Shown here: positions 9,676 to 18,686 of the stretch, one piece after another
How the letters are laid out: the number at the start of each line of letters is the position of its first letter
Numbering within the stretch: the stretch's first letter is position 1
Origin: Rhodothermaceae bacterium bin80
GTDB taxonomy: Bacteria; Bacteroidota; Rhodothermia; Rhodothermales; Bin80
Assembly: GCA_002238805.1 (NCBI GenBank)
Contig: MPNB01000010.1
Span: forward strand, 1 to 60,861
DNA length: 60,861 bases
Direction: 5' to 3'
Notes under the pieces: generated by a model
What the model saw: only the letters and a program-made list of their open reading frames with translations
What the model was told of the DNA's origin: nothing
Databases searched by the model: none
Made by a program: the position numbers and the translations under genes

Positions 9676-9984
9676 TCACTTGGGAACGACTCGACCATCC
9701 GGCAGGATTCTTTCGTTTTCGGCAGGTGGTTCGGTTGGAAAGCGTGATAACGGTACATCATGATCGCGATCCTTAGGTACATAGTGTGTGTGGTTACCAT
9801 GCGGAATTTCGGCATAGTCATTATCTCCAAAGGGATTCATAACCTGCCTCATCACAATGAAAAGGATGAACGCGGCCATAATCAACATCAGCCAGCGCAG
9901 GTTCTTTCGAGTGGACGAAATTCTGCCTGCGCCACGAGCCGACCCGGCGCGATTATCCTCGCTCGAATGCAGTCTTGGACTCAT
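9676..9984 (-). CDS. Small single-pass membrane protein, function unknown
   Basis: 102 residues. One transmembrane segment (about 30-46, LMLIMAAFILFIVMRQV) follows a basic, Arg/Ser-rich N-terminus. The C-terminal half carries HGNHTHYVPKD and a proline-rich tail ending near LPDGRVV, a pattern of small conserved proteins in this group. It is transcribed away from the TonB receptor gene. About 210 bases on its downstream side, up to the AAA gene, hold nothing recognisable. Confidence 0.65.
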   Translation of the reverse strand: MSPRLHSSEDNRAGSARGAGRISSTRKNLRWLMLIMAAFILFIVMRQVMNPFGDNDYAEIPHGNHTHYVPKDRDHDVPLSRFPTEPPAENERILPDGRVVPK

Positions 9985-10130
9985 ATATCCTGGGGTTTCG
10001 TATTTTCCATGATCTTGAAGATAGGCAATCTATGTCTCCAGGTCGCTGCGCAGCAGTTTTATCCTCTCAAAGCCAGCCCTTGGATCTTGTACGGGGCAAA
10101 ACTTGCAACTCTCCATCAACGTGCCTGATC

Positions 10131-12392
10131 ATGCGTACTTTCTGCAACCTACTCTTATTAGGCGTATTTCTGACGGTAAGTCAGGCACAGGCCCAGAACT
10201 CAATCATACGAGGCTTTATCCGAGATGCTGCCGACGGACAACCTCTACAGGGTGTCAACGTCATCCTGACAGATGACGGCGACGCCTTTCTAGGCTCAGC
10301 AGCAGATAGAGACGGTCTCTTTGCCATAAGTGGTATTCCTCCCGGGCGCTATTTTCTGGCAGCCTCATTCATTGGATATGATACCCACTTGGATACCCTG
10401 GACGTGGCCCCGGACGATATTATCTCCTACAATATCGAGTTATCGATCTCAGAGGATCTCCTAGGTGAGCTCGTGGTCGAATCCGAAAGGGAGGGAGCCG
10501 GTATAGCTGGCCTGACTGGAGGGCTTCAGTCAATCACACCCCGTGATATCGCCCTAATTCCTTCGCCTGATATATCGGGCGACTTGGCCAGCTATCTCGC
10601 TACGCTGCCGGGAGTGGTCGCGAGCGGTGATCAGGGCGGACAGCTATTTATTCGTGGAGGAGAACCGACACAGAATCAGGTCCTTGTGGATGGAATGACT
10701 GTGTTCCAGCCTTTCCACCTGATTGGGTTTTATTCAGCATTCCCGTCCAGCATTCTGAACGTTACCGATGTTTATGCAGGTGGGTTTGGCCCCCGTTATG
10801 GTGGACGCATCTCGTCAGTGATCGATATTTCCACCCGTAACGGCAACAAACGGCGTATGGCAGGGGAATTCTCTGCCGCCCCCTTCATTAGTGCAGCACT
10901 CCTGGAAGGACCCATTGTTGAAGGGCGTCTTTCTGCATTGGTTTCCGGTAGATTCTCGGTCATCGATCAAGGAGCAGCCCGCATACTTGATCGACCGCTC
11001 CCGTACGATTTTAATGACCAGTTTCTTAAGATTCATGCTGATCTGTCCGATAACAGCCAAGCATCAATCAGTGGACTACGCTCCTTTGACCGCGGCATAA
11101 TCGGTGTTCTGGATGAGTCGGAAGCTGACAGTACTAAAAACCAGGTAACTTGGACAAGTCAGGCGATTGGTGCGCGCTATGTTCTGCTGCCTACACGTAT
11201 TCCTGTACAGGCAGAGCTGCTCCTGTCTGTTTCCTCCATTGAGAACACATTCGGCCAATCTGAAGAGCCTTCACGAAGTTCGAATTCAGAGGAGATCAAC
11301 CTGTCCACAAATGTGACACACTACAACCGGCTCGTAGACATTTCCTGGGGACTTCATTTTCGTTTCAGCGAGTTGAATAGCAGTCTGGGTGGATCTTTCC
11401 AAAATGCACATCAGGATAGAGAATTCGTCAGCGAGGCTGGCGGCTATGTGCTCCTTGACCTGAAAGGAAGAGAGGGATTAAGTTTTCAACCCGGTGTACG
11501 ATTCTCGTCATTCCCAAGTAAGGGGCGGAATTTCATCGAACCACGTGTTCGTATGGTCTACAACCGCGGCATTCATCAAGTCAGTTTGGCTGGTGGCATA
11601 TACCATCAGGAAATTGTGGGACTCACCGATAGACGTGATGCCGGAGATGTCTTCACGGCATGGACGACCTCACCATTCGGAGAAGTTCCAAGAGCAATTC
11701 ATGGTCTTGCCGGGTACCAGATCCGGCCAGCCTCCTGGTTCCGATTCGTTGTTGAGGGTTTTGTAAAAACAATGAATAATCTCTCCATCGCGGAGTGGAG
11801 TTCTTTCCCTCGATTCACTACACGTTTGCAGCCTGCAGACGGCAATGTCTTGGGCCTTGACAGCCGTGTTGAGGTTACTGCCGGACCATTCTATGGGTTT
11901 TTGAACTATGGCTATGCAAAGGTTCGTTATCAGGCCAAACAGACCGAAATTCAATATTGGTTTGGTAGCAGCGAATTTGAGTTCTCTCCACCTCACGACC
12001 GACGGCACCAGCTTAATGCCGTTGGAAGCCTAACGCTCGCGAAATTTATCCTCAATGTACGCTGGCAATATGGTTCCGGCCTGCCTTTCAGTCAAGCTCT
12101 TGGATTTGACGAATTTGTCCTGCTGAATGGACCCACTGATATTTTCGATGAGCACGGAGATACGCGCGTACTCTACACGTACCCCTACGGTGGAAGACTA
12201 CCCGCCTATCACCGGCTAGATGTATCCTTGGAACGCACCTTTGAGATCTCCAGGAATACAGCCGTTTCGGTCCTTGCTAGTGCTACCAACGCTTACGATC
12301 GTTCAAACTTGTTCTACATTGATCTCTTCACACTGGAGAAACTTGACCAGCTTCCATTTATCCCCGCTGTGGGCCTAAAATTCGAGTTCTAA
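10131..12392 (+). CDS. TonB-dependent outer-membrane receptor
   Basis: 753 residues from ATG 10131, which begins a clear signal peptide (MRTFCNLLLLGVFLTVSQAQAQ); the frame is open further upstream but without a signal. A CarboxypepD_reg-like beta-sandwich (about 24-110, GFIRDAADGQPLQGVNV) precedes a TonB plug (about 130-240, LFIRGGEPTQNQVLVDG), then the beta-barrel ending in aromatic FEF. It imports a large or scarce ligand using TonB energy. The next gene starts on its stop codon and encodes a DUF4249 lipoprotein, the common partner of such receptors in Bacteroidota. The ligand is not evident. Confidence 0.92.
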   Translation: MRTFCNLLLLGVFLTVSQAQAQNSIIRGFIRDAADGQPLQGVNVILTDDGDAFLGSAADRDGLFAISGIPPGRYFLAASFIGYDTHLDTLDVAPDDIISYNIELSISEDLLGELVVESEREGAGIAGLTGGLQSITPRDIALIPSPDISGDLASYLATLPGVVASGDQGGQLFIRGGEPTQNQVLVDGMTVFQPFHLIGFYSAFPSSILNVTDVYAGGFGPRYGGRISSVIDISTRNGNKRRMAGEFSAAPFISAALLEGPIVEGRLSALVSGRFSVIDQGAARILDRPLPYDFNDQFLKIHADLSDNSQASISGLRSFDRGIIGVLDESEADSTKNQVTWTSQAIGARYVLLPTRIPVQAELLLSVSSIENTFGQSEEPSRSSNSEEINLSTNVTHYNRLVDISWGLHFRFSELNSSLGGSFQNAHQDREFVSEAGGYVLLDLKGREGLSFQPGVRFSSFPSKGRNFIEPRVRMVYNRGIHQVSLAGGIYHQEIVGLTDRRDAGDVFTAWTTSPFGEVPRAIHGLAGYQIRPASWFRFVVEGFVKTMNNLSIAEWSSFPRFTTRLQPADGNVLGLDSRVEVTAGPFYGFLNYGYAKVRYQAKQTEIQYWFGSSEFEFSPPHDRRHQLNAVGSLTLAKFILNVRWQYGSGLPFSQALGFDEFVLLNGPTDIFDEHGDTRVLYTYPYGGRLPAYHRLDVSLERTFEISRNTAVSVLASATNAYDRSNLFYIDLFTLEKLDQLPFIPAVGLKFEF

Positions 12393-13342
12393 TGCGGAAA
12401 CTCATCTTACTACCCACTATTGTCCTAGTGGGAATCCTCGCGGCGTGTGAAGATTCAGTATCACCAATCATCGATACTGATCGTGATTACACACTTTTTG
12501 GTACACTGGATATGGCACGCGACTCCCAGTTTGTGCGTGTGATTCCCATCCGAAGCTCTATCACCGAACCCGGTGATGTGCTGGATGTGACCGTGCAGTC
12601 AATCGAATTGTCAACTCAACAGACCCTTAGCTGGCGGGATTCTATACACACTTTTGACAACGGACAAATCGGACATATCTTCTTTGCCCCATTACGCATC
12701 CGCCCGTCTCAAACTTATCGTATAGAAATTATCCCAAATGATGGTGAGCTTATCACTTCGGCAGAAACGACTGTGCCTGATCTGCCGGACGCAGAGGTGA
12801 TGGATCCCACGCTGGTGTACATCCTGACTACTAGACTTGAATCCCGACAACGGGTCTTGTGGCATGGCGTTGATAGAGCCCCTTTTGAAATTGAACAATG
12901 GTATCGATTCCTTTCCCTGAGTGATTTTACTTACAAGGACTATCAGTTGAGTTACGCACCTATCAGCAGACTCCTTGCGGGTGAGACCGATGTCTGGGAA
13001 ATGGACAAGGATTTGATCCAAGACAGAGACACCCTCTCCACAAAATTGGAGCTCGGCGCATTCTATCGCTTGGCCGGTGTAGCCTTGCGGATAACTATCC
13101 TTGACGAAAACTTTATCCCACCCGGCGGGGATTATGATAGGGAGCTCTTGGCACAGCCAGGAACACTTTCTAATGTTGAAAATGGTTTTGGTCTACTGGC
13201 TTCGGTTGGAAGATTCTCTGTAGAATGGGTCCTACCCGACTCTGTCGCTCAGGGACTCGGGTACATCCCCCTTGGAAACGCTGCGGTTCCAGCCCCTGTG
13301 TGGGCAAAGCCGCCAGGGACTTATGAAGTTGTACAACATTAG
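12392..13342 (+). CDS. DUF4249 family outer-membrane lipoprotein
   Basis: 316 residues. Lipobox ILAAC at Cys19, then the N-terminal Ig-like portion typical of DUF4249 (YTLFGTLDMARDSQFVRVIPI) and a beta-rich C-terminal part. The start overlaps the receptor stop by one base (TAATG), so both are made together. DUF4249 proteins are thought to cap or assist the adjacent TonB receptor at the cell surface; no ligand is known. The C-terminus lacks any sorting domain. Confidence 0.82.
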   Translation: MRKLILLPTIVLVGILAACEDSVSPIIDTDRDYTLFGTLDMARDSQFVRVIPIRSSITEPGDVLDVTVQSIELSTQQTLSWRDSIHTFDNGQIGHIFFAPLRIRPSQTYRIEIIPNDGELITSAETTVPDLPDAEVMDPTLVYILTTRLESRQRVLWHGVDRAPFEIEQWYRFLSLSDFTYKDYQLSYAPISRLLAGETDVWEMDKDLIQDRDTLSTKLELGAFYRLAGVALRITILDENFIPPGGDYDRELLAQPGTLSNVENGFGLLASVGRFSVEWVLPDSVAQGLGYIPLGNAAVPAPVWAKPPGTYEVVQH

Positions 13343-13560
13343 GCCAGCCCAGTACCACTGCACTGCCACGACTTATGGATGTATGAGCAAATTGTTCGCC
13401 GCCCGTTACGGCCAGTAATCTCCGGGGTGAATTGTTTGTTCGTAGCGTGAATAAGGCCGCTCATTACGCCTTCCTTGGGATTCCAACATCTCTGCAACAG
13501 TACCGACTACACAAGTCATCTTCTACACAACCAAAATTCATCTAATACACCTGCACGTTC

Positions 13561-14280
13561 ATGCGCGTACTCGTTATTATCCCTGCGTTCAACGAGGCTG
13601 CTGCGATTGCACAAGTCATTGGAGATATCCCCGAGGGATTGGCAGCTGAAGTGATCGTGGTAAATAACGCTTCCACTGACGAAACAGAGAAAAATGCACG
13701 AAAGTCAGGGGCAACTGTCTTGCACGAGTCCAGGCGCGGCTATGGGTATGCATGCCTGCGCGGGTTGGCGTATGCGTCAAGCCGTAACCCCGACGTGATC
13801 GTATTTCTTGACGGTGATTACTCAGATCACCCTAATGAAATGTCTGAGCTTGTTGCCCCAATTAAAGCAGGAACACATGATTTTGTGATTGGCAGTCGTA
13901 CGATGGGGGAAAGCGAACAGGGCGCCCTATTACCACAGGCCCGATGGGGTAATAGGCTGGCCTGCCTGTTGATGCTCTGGATCTGGGGGGTACGTTATAG
14001 CGATCTGGGGCCATTCCGAGCTATCCGGTACACCTCTTTAACAAACCTGAATATGCGCGATACCACCTTTGGATGGACAATCGAAATGCAGATAAAAGCA
14101 CATCTTGCAGGCTTACGCACCACGGAGGTCCCTGCATCTTACCGCAGGCGTGTCGGTGTATCCAAAATAACAGGAACGCTCACGGGCACTATGAGGGCAT
14201 CTGCAAAGATCCTGGGGACCATCTTCTGTTTCGCAATTGTTTCGCACCGTATGCGTAAGAATCTGGAATTACATGGCTAA
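13561..14280 (+). CDS. Family 2 glycosyltransferase (DPM1/DPG1-like)
   Basis: 239 residues, GT-A fold. VLVIIPAFNEAAAI opens the nucleotide-binding strand; VVNNASTDET and the metal-binding VFLDGDYSDHP follow, with FVIGSRTMG and the FGWTIEMQIKA acceptor-side helix. Such enzymes move a sugar from a nucleotide sugar to a polyprenyl phosphate or envelope glycan. No C-terminal transmembrane pair is present. Its last 92 bases overlap, tail to tail, the reading frame of the PIN-like gene on the other strand, which is unusual and suggests a deletion or insertion junction there. Confidence 0.88.
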   Translation: MRVLVIIPAFNEAAAIAQVIGDIPEGLAAEVIVVNNASTDETEKNARKSGATVLHESRRGYGYACLRGLAYASSRNPDVIVFLDGDYSDHPNEMSELVAPIKAGTHDFVIGSRTMGESEQGALLPQARWGNRLACLLMLWIWGVRYSDLGPFRAIRYTSLTNLNMRDTTFGWTIEMQIKAHLAGLRTTEVPASYRRRVGVSKITGTLTGTMRASAKILGTIFCFAIVSHRMRKNLELHG

Positions 14281-14590
14281 TACTTGCCAAAACGCAAGTT
14301 TGCAATTGTAGTGGATCATCGGATACATACTCCGATGCCTTTCGGAGTTCCTCCTCTCGCATGTTAACTTGGTCTTCATTGGTAAGCCTCATATTTCCAG
14401 AAAGTTGAGCTTGTTGTGCCCATCCCCGAAATCCAAGAGATGAATCGTACAATTCTCCCAGCAATTTACCACCGACCACGAGGCGTCCATTAACATTTTT
14501 TTCAACCCACAGCAGAAACCTCATGCCAGCCTCGGAAGGATTGGTCCCGAACACCTCAGAGACGACATTTGCGTCAACAATTGCACACAT
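14189..14590 (-). CDS. PIN-like nuclease, probably C-terminally truncated
   Basis: 133 residues. The start MCAIVDANVVSEVFG holds the first PIN acidic motif (IVDAN), and the middle has the conserved SDDP second motif. After SDDP, PIN proteins of this type continue with a short hydrophobic strand and a final acidic motif; here the frame instead runs into sequence antisense to the glycosyltransferase gene, so the last catalytic Asp is missing. Its ATG overlaps the stop of the ATPase gene (TAATG), so the pair is coupled. It may be an effector RNase partly inactivated by truncation. Assignment rests on motifs only. Confidence 0.6.
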   Translation of the reverse strand: MCAIVDANVVSEVFGTNPSEAGMRFLLWVEKNVNGRLVVGGKLLGELYDSSLGFRGWAQQAQLSGNMRLTNEDQVNMREEELRKASEYVSDDPLQLQTCVLASISHVIPDSYAYGAKQLRNRRWSPGSLQMPS

Positions 14591-15921
14591 TAAAAGAGTC
14601 CCAAAGATCTCCGGATTTCTTCCATAAAGAACCTACGATAACTCTGTGGGGCGTCAAGAATGTTTCCTTCCTCATCCAACCGGAGTGAATGAATTAGAAC
14701 GCTCAAGTCATTTCGCTCAAAGAACAAAATTGAGACATCCTCCGGTTTTAGATTCGTCTTACCATCACGGATATCCATCCGAACCCGATCCATCAAGTGA
14801 TCACTGTGGGTCTCAATCACTAGTTGTCGTCCTTGGCTAGCAATCTCGCAGAACAAGCTTCCCAGAGCAGCTTGGGCACTTGGGTGAAGATGTACCTCAG
14901 GTTGCTGTAGCAATGCCATTCTGGGAGTTTCTGTTTGCAAGAGTTCTGTTACTAGGGGTAACACTTGGCTTATTCCATATCCTACATCTATCAGGTTCCG
15001 TTTCGGCTCTTTTCGTTTTTCGCCATATTTCCTGACCTGAATATGAAAGGGTGCACTGCCTGATTTCGCAAAACGCTTAACATCAATTTCATCAAAGATT
15101 CCAGCAGATGAACCAAATTTTTCTAATCCTTGCTTGAGGTTTCCCCATTCATCTGGATTATCAATGGCTAAATTGGCAAACATCATCGGGATATAGTCTC
15201 CTTCTGGATCCGGTTTTGTAGTAGCCGGATTGCAAGCACGTTTTGGAGCGGAACGAACCGGTGAGCTTGCGAATGGTCGTCTTCGATCTAGGTCATGAGC
15301 ATAATCATAATCCATCAACCTGATTCTTCTGATTGAATCCAAAACTTCCTTTGAGAAGGCAGGTGACTCATTTACGGGAATGGGATGCCTGTCTTCCTCA
15401 TCTTCATCGGAAAATCTTGCTAATAAAAAAAATGGTATAAACCGCCTTGACTCAAGCAATGAACTACCTCGGAGGGTATCAGATAGCGGTAGTTCCCAAG
15501 TCCCCTCAGGAGTTCCAACCCGGATCTTATTATTCGACTCACTATCGCGGTATTCTTCTATCCAATTGCCATTTTCAATCAGGCGGATATACACTGGCAT
15601 GGGTATCGTTCCCACTTTCTTGAATACGAACTCTGCTTGAGAACCCTGATCAATTTGGACGTTTATCTCAAACGCGGATGCTGGCTTACTCCTCTCACTT
15701 TGTTGATGCACCATCTCTTCAAAACTACCCAAATCAAAAGGGGAGGCTTTGAAATTTGGAAGGGTGTGACCATGCACGCAGTCCCACAACGCCCGAATCA
15801 TGGCTAAGAGAGAAGTCTTACCAGTATTGTTTTCACCTACGAGTAATGTTAACGGCGCAAGACGGGCTTTCTGCTCCGTGTGAAAGCATCGAAAGTTTTT
15901 TAGTGTTATCTCTTTCATCAA
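14590..15921 (-). CDS. OLD-like/ABC-type AAA ATPase
   Basis: 443 residues. Begins ITLKNFRCF, a RecF/OLD-like N-terminus, with Walker A GENNTGKTS (29-37). The C-terminal half has the ABC-like signature region (DVGYGISQVLPLV), Walker B with a Q-loop-like partner (MALLQQPEVHLHP) and an H-loop ETHSDHL. No TOPRIM nuclease follows the ATPase, unlike full OLD proteins; the coupled PIN-like gene may supply the nuclease. It lies 9 bases after the truncated DUF1156 methylase gene. ATPase-plus-nuclease pairs of this build are common in phage defence, so a defence role is likely by context but unproved. Confidence 0.82.
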   Translation of the reverse strand: MMKEITLKNFRCFHTEQKARLAPLTLLVGENNTGKTSLLAMIRALWDCVHGHTLPNFKASPFDLGSFEEMVHQQSERSKPASAFEINVQIDQGSQAEFVFKKVGTIPMPVYIRLIENGNWIEEYRDSESNNKIRVGTPEGTWELPLSDTLRGSSLLESRRFIPFFLLARFSDEDEEDRHPIPVNESPAFSKEVLDSIRRIRLMDYDYAHDLDRRRPFASSPVRSAPKRACNPATTKPDPEGDYIPMMFANLAIDNPDEWGNLKQGLEKFGSSAGIFDEIDVKRFAKSGSAPFHIQVRKYGEKRKEPKRNLIDVGYGISQVLPLVTELLQTETPRMALLQQPEVHLHPSAQAALGSLFCEIASQGRQLVIETHSDHLMDRVRMDIRDGKTNLKPEDVSILFFERNDLSVLIHSLRLDEEGNILDAPQSYRRFFMEEIRRSLGLF

Positions 15922-15930
15922 GGTTCTGTT

Positions 15931-17034
15931 TTACCGAGGTACTGCCAGTAACATCGCATCCAACAACCGTTTTTCCTGGCTCTCCCTTGGGTACAGTGCC
16001 GACAACGCGTTGGCTAAACGCAAAAACTCTGGACCACGACTAAGTTCCGCCTCAATCAATTTTCGCAGTGCACTCGCATGGGCACCGGCCTGAAATAGCA
16101 TCGCTGCATGCACACGATCCAATGCCGTAACGTTAGTGGCTTCAAATTCCACATCATCTCCTAAGATCCTTTTTCTTTTGCGAGTTCTTTTTGGAGTTGT
16201 TTCAGTGTTTTGCTCTGCAAAAAGTTCTCCTTGGATATTCTTTTGAGAATCTATGTGAATCCATTCCGCCGCTGAACTTGCCCCATCTTCGCCAAAAAGG
16301 TCTTTGATCCTATCTGTCACCGGCAATAAACGCAACACGCCTTTTTGTTGGGAGATGATACTACCACTCCAAGTATCCAGATCTATCCCCATGGGTTGAG
16401 CAAAACGACGAACAACATCAAATGGAAGACTGAATCCCTTGGTTTTCGTCTTACCCAGGATTTCTGCATTTTCCTCCGCCGCATCGTTTTTGGTAGTCCT
16501 CGTACTCTGGAGAGTCCAGAGGAATAATGCAGTTAGACGAGCATCTTCTTCCAGTGCACCTGTGAGATTATTACCAACATGAGATCCGGTAGTGCGGAGA
16601 ACTTCCTCTAACGCCGTACGCCCCACAACTTCCCAGACCTTTCTCAGATATTCCGACAGAGGGATTTCGCGGCCTTCTGCGGCCTCTACTGCACGATGAC
16701 GACTAAAGATTTCTAGGGCTGGACCAACACAGGCAAAAACCAGATCAGCGCCCCGGACCCCTTCTCCTTGGAGGCGCTCCATCCACCTACGAACTCGCTC
16801 GGGCAGCTCGCGCAATACACCTGCCCAGTCTCCAGTAGGCACATCCTTCGGCTTCGGACGACAAATAAGGTGAACACTGGTAGCGAGTGCAGCAGATTCT
16901 CGTGCACGCAGGCGCGATGGACTTTCAGTCGCAATTGGCCATGAACCAGTAATGATCCAACCGCCCCGGATCATTCCTGAAAGCAGTGCTTCCCAACCCT
17001 CGGTAGTTTTGTGTGCAAACACAACTGAGCCCAC
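15931..17034 (-). pseudogene. C-terminal remnant of DUF1156 anti-phage-associated DNA methylase
   Basis: The frame begins (GTG) with VVFAHKTTEGWEALL and continues GWIITGSWPIATE and ATSVHLICRPK, a block found in the C-terminal part of the roughly 900-residue DUF1156 proteins that occur in defence islands beside DUF499 and helicase genes. The N-terminal two thirds, including the first methylase motifs, are missing. In frame upstream there is a stop at about 17055, and a six-base C run (17043-17048, G on this strand) looks like a frameshift point. The remainder, with a basic KRTRKRKR stretch near residue 280, is open to its own stop. It should not be an active methylase. Confidence 0.7.
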
Positions 17035-17568
17035 ACCATTCTCCCCCCGTCTGTGTTGGATTTATAAAAATCTGATGGCGCGTATTCAACATCAGTGCAG
17101 GTGAGAGCCCCAAGAAAAACCAAACAGCAACAAATGGAATCTTTCTTTTACCTCCTTCCTGCATAAACCATCCAGACTACTTTGAGGATACTCGTTTGAG
17201 GAATCAGGCCCAAGCATCAGACTCCGTATCCAAATCCCAACCGGGAGACCATGCTTGACTATAGTGGACGAGTTTCTGGAGTTTTCAAGCGAATACTTGC
17301 CCTTTCTTTCGATTGTGTTGCACTTTACTGCAATACAGTGCGAGACAATAGGCACAACAAGTTAAACCATTGCTATCTTAGGCACTATTTTGGGGGCTCA
17401 CGATGCAAGCATCTTGCTAGAATTTTCCCGGTTTGATGATAGGCCCATGAAGCGTAATCAACCGGCACCCCCATGATAAAATCAAGAATCTAATTCGTCA
17501 CACGTAATTTTTCGGGACATAACTAGGTCTACATTAGTACTAGGCGCATTCCTAAATCTGGGATCACA
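17035..17568. other. Gene-free stretch between methylase remnant and ilvE
   Basis: About 530 bases. The part next to 17035 may hold a few more decayed methylase codons in another frame, for example TDGG just before the G run. The rest shows no gene. A TATCTTAG sequence at 17374-17381 resembles the -7 element of this group but is far from the ilvE start. Confidence 0.4.
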
Positions 17569-18483
17569 ATGGAGCATGATATCTGGTTTAATGGTAAATT
17601 CGTCCCCTTCGAGGACGCGAAAATCCACGTACTTTCACATGTAGTGCATTACGGATCGAGCGTGTTCGAAGGTATCCGTTCCTACCATACGGAGAAAAAG
17701 GGTACTGCTATATTCCGTCTCAGCGAGCATATGCGTCGTATGGTGGACTCGGCTGTTATTTACCGAATGCAACTGCCCTATGACCAGGCAGCACTTGAGC
17801 GTGCCGCTATCCAAACGGTCTGCCGGAGTGGTTTAAGTTCCAGCTACATCCGACCGATAGCATTTCGCGGGGTGGGAGCCATGGGGGTAAATCCTTTGAA
17901 TAATCCTGTTGAAACGGTAATTGCAGTCTTTGAATGGGGACCTTATTTAGGACCTGATGCACTTGAAAACGGCATCGACGTGCATGTGGCTTCGTGGAAC
18001 CGTTTCGCTCCCAACACGCTACCTTCGCTTGCCAAGGCAGGTGGCAATTATATCAACGCAAGCTTGGTCAAGATGGATGCCGTGGTTAATGGTTACAAGG
18101 AGGGAATCATGTTGACTACCGACGGCTACCTAGCGGAGGGGAGCGGAGAAAATTTATTCATCGTACGGGATGGAACGATTTACACACCATCTACAAATCT
18201 TTCGATTCTGCCTGGAATTACGCGTTCATCCGTGATCCAAATGGCCAAGGACGCAGGAATTACCGTAAAGGAGGGCAGTATTCCACGAGAGGTACTCTAC
18301 ATCGCAGATGAACTGTTCTTTACAGGCACAGCTGCCGAGATCACTCCCATCCGCTCAGTTGACAAGCACATAATTGGCAAGGGTAAACGAGGACCGGTCA
18401 CACACAAGCTGCAGGAAGCCTTCCTGGATATCGTGAAGCGGGGCAATGATCCGTATGGCTGGCTCACTCCTGTCAACAGTTAG
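17569..18483 (+). CDS. ilvE: Branched-chain amino acid aminotransferase
   Basis: 304 residues, the usual IlvE length. Fold type IV PLP enzyme: the Schiff-base lysine is Lys156 in LAKAGGNY, followed by EGSGENLF, LPGITR and FTGTAAEITPIRSVD, all hallmarks of IlvE rather than D-amino acid transaminase. It transfers the amino group between glutamate and the keto acids of leucine, isoleucine and valine, in the cytosol. It stands alone; no other ilv genes are in the window. Confidence 0.95.
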   Translation: MEHDIWFNGKFVPFEDAKIHVLSHVVHYGSSVFEGIRSYHTEKKGTAIFRLSEHMRRMVDSAVIYRMQLPYDQAALERAAIQTVCRSGLSSSYIRPIAFRGVGAMGVNPLNNPVETVIAVFEWGPYLGPDALENGIDVHVASWNRFAPNTLPSLAKAGGNYINASLVKMDAVVNGYKEGIMLTTDGYLAEGSGENLFIVRDGTIYTPSTNLSILPGITRSSVIQMAKDAGITVKEGSIPREVLYIADELFFTGTAAEITPIRSVDKHIIGKGKRGPVTHKLQEAFLDIVKRGNDPYGWLTPVNS

Positions 18484-18639
18484 ACTCAGGCCTCTATTCT
18501 ACGACTTACCGTTCCACAGCGATGCCCGTGGCGCACGTACCAAAGTTGATTGGAACCACACTGATTTAAACCTCAATTCCCAGTATCAGCGAACTATCGA
18601 TCAAAAGGACAGAGTACAGGCCCTGATAAAACACCCTCC

Positions 18640-18676
18640 ATGATCCTTCCATCGGCAACCCGAACTGGATCATTTT
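18640..18676. terminator. Possible terminator between converging genes
   Basis: ATGATCC (18640-18646) and GGATCAT (18667-18673) form a 7-bp stem around a 20-base loop, followed by a short T run on the plus strand. It lies between the converging ilvE and FG-GAP genes. The long loop makes it a weak candidate. Confidence 0.3.
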
Positions 18677-18686
18677 GGATCCTAGG

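Noticed and set aside
9350..9763. A 137-codon plus-strand frame after the AAA gene
   Set aside because: It overlaps the end of the AAA gene and lies antisense to the convincing 102-residue membrane protein, with no motif.
9975..12392. Longer start for the TonB receptor
   Set aside because: The extra 52 residues hide the signal peptide that begins at 10131.
16925..17355. Minus-strand frames upstream of the DUF1156 remnant as separate genes
   Set aside because: They overlap in different frames and at most contain a few decayed methylase codons.
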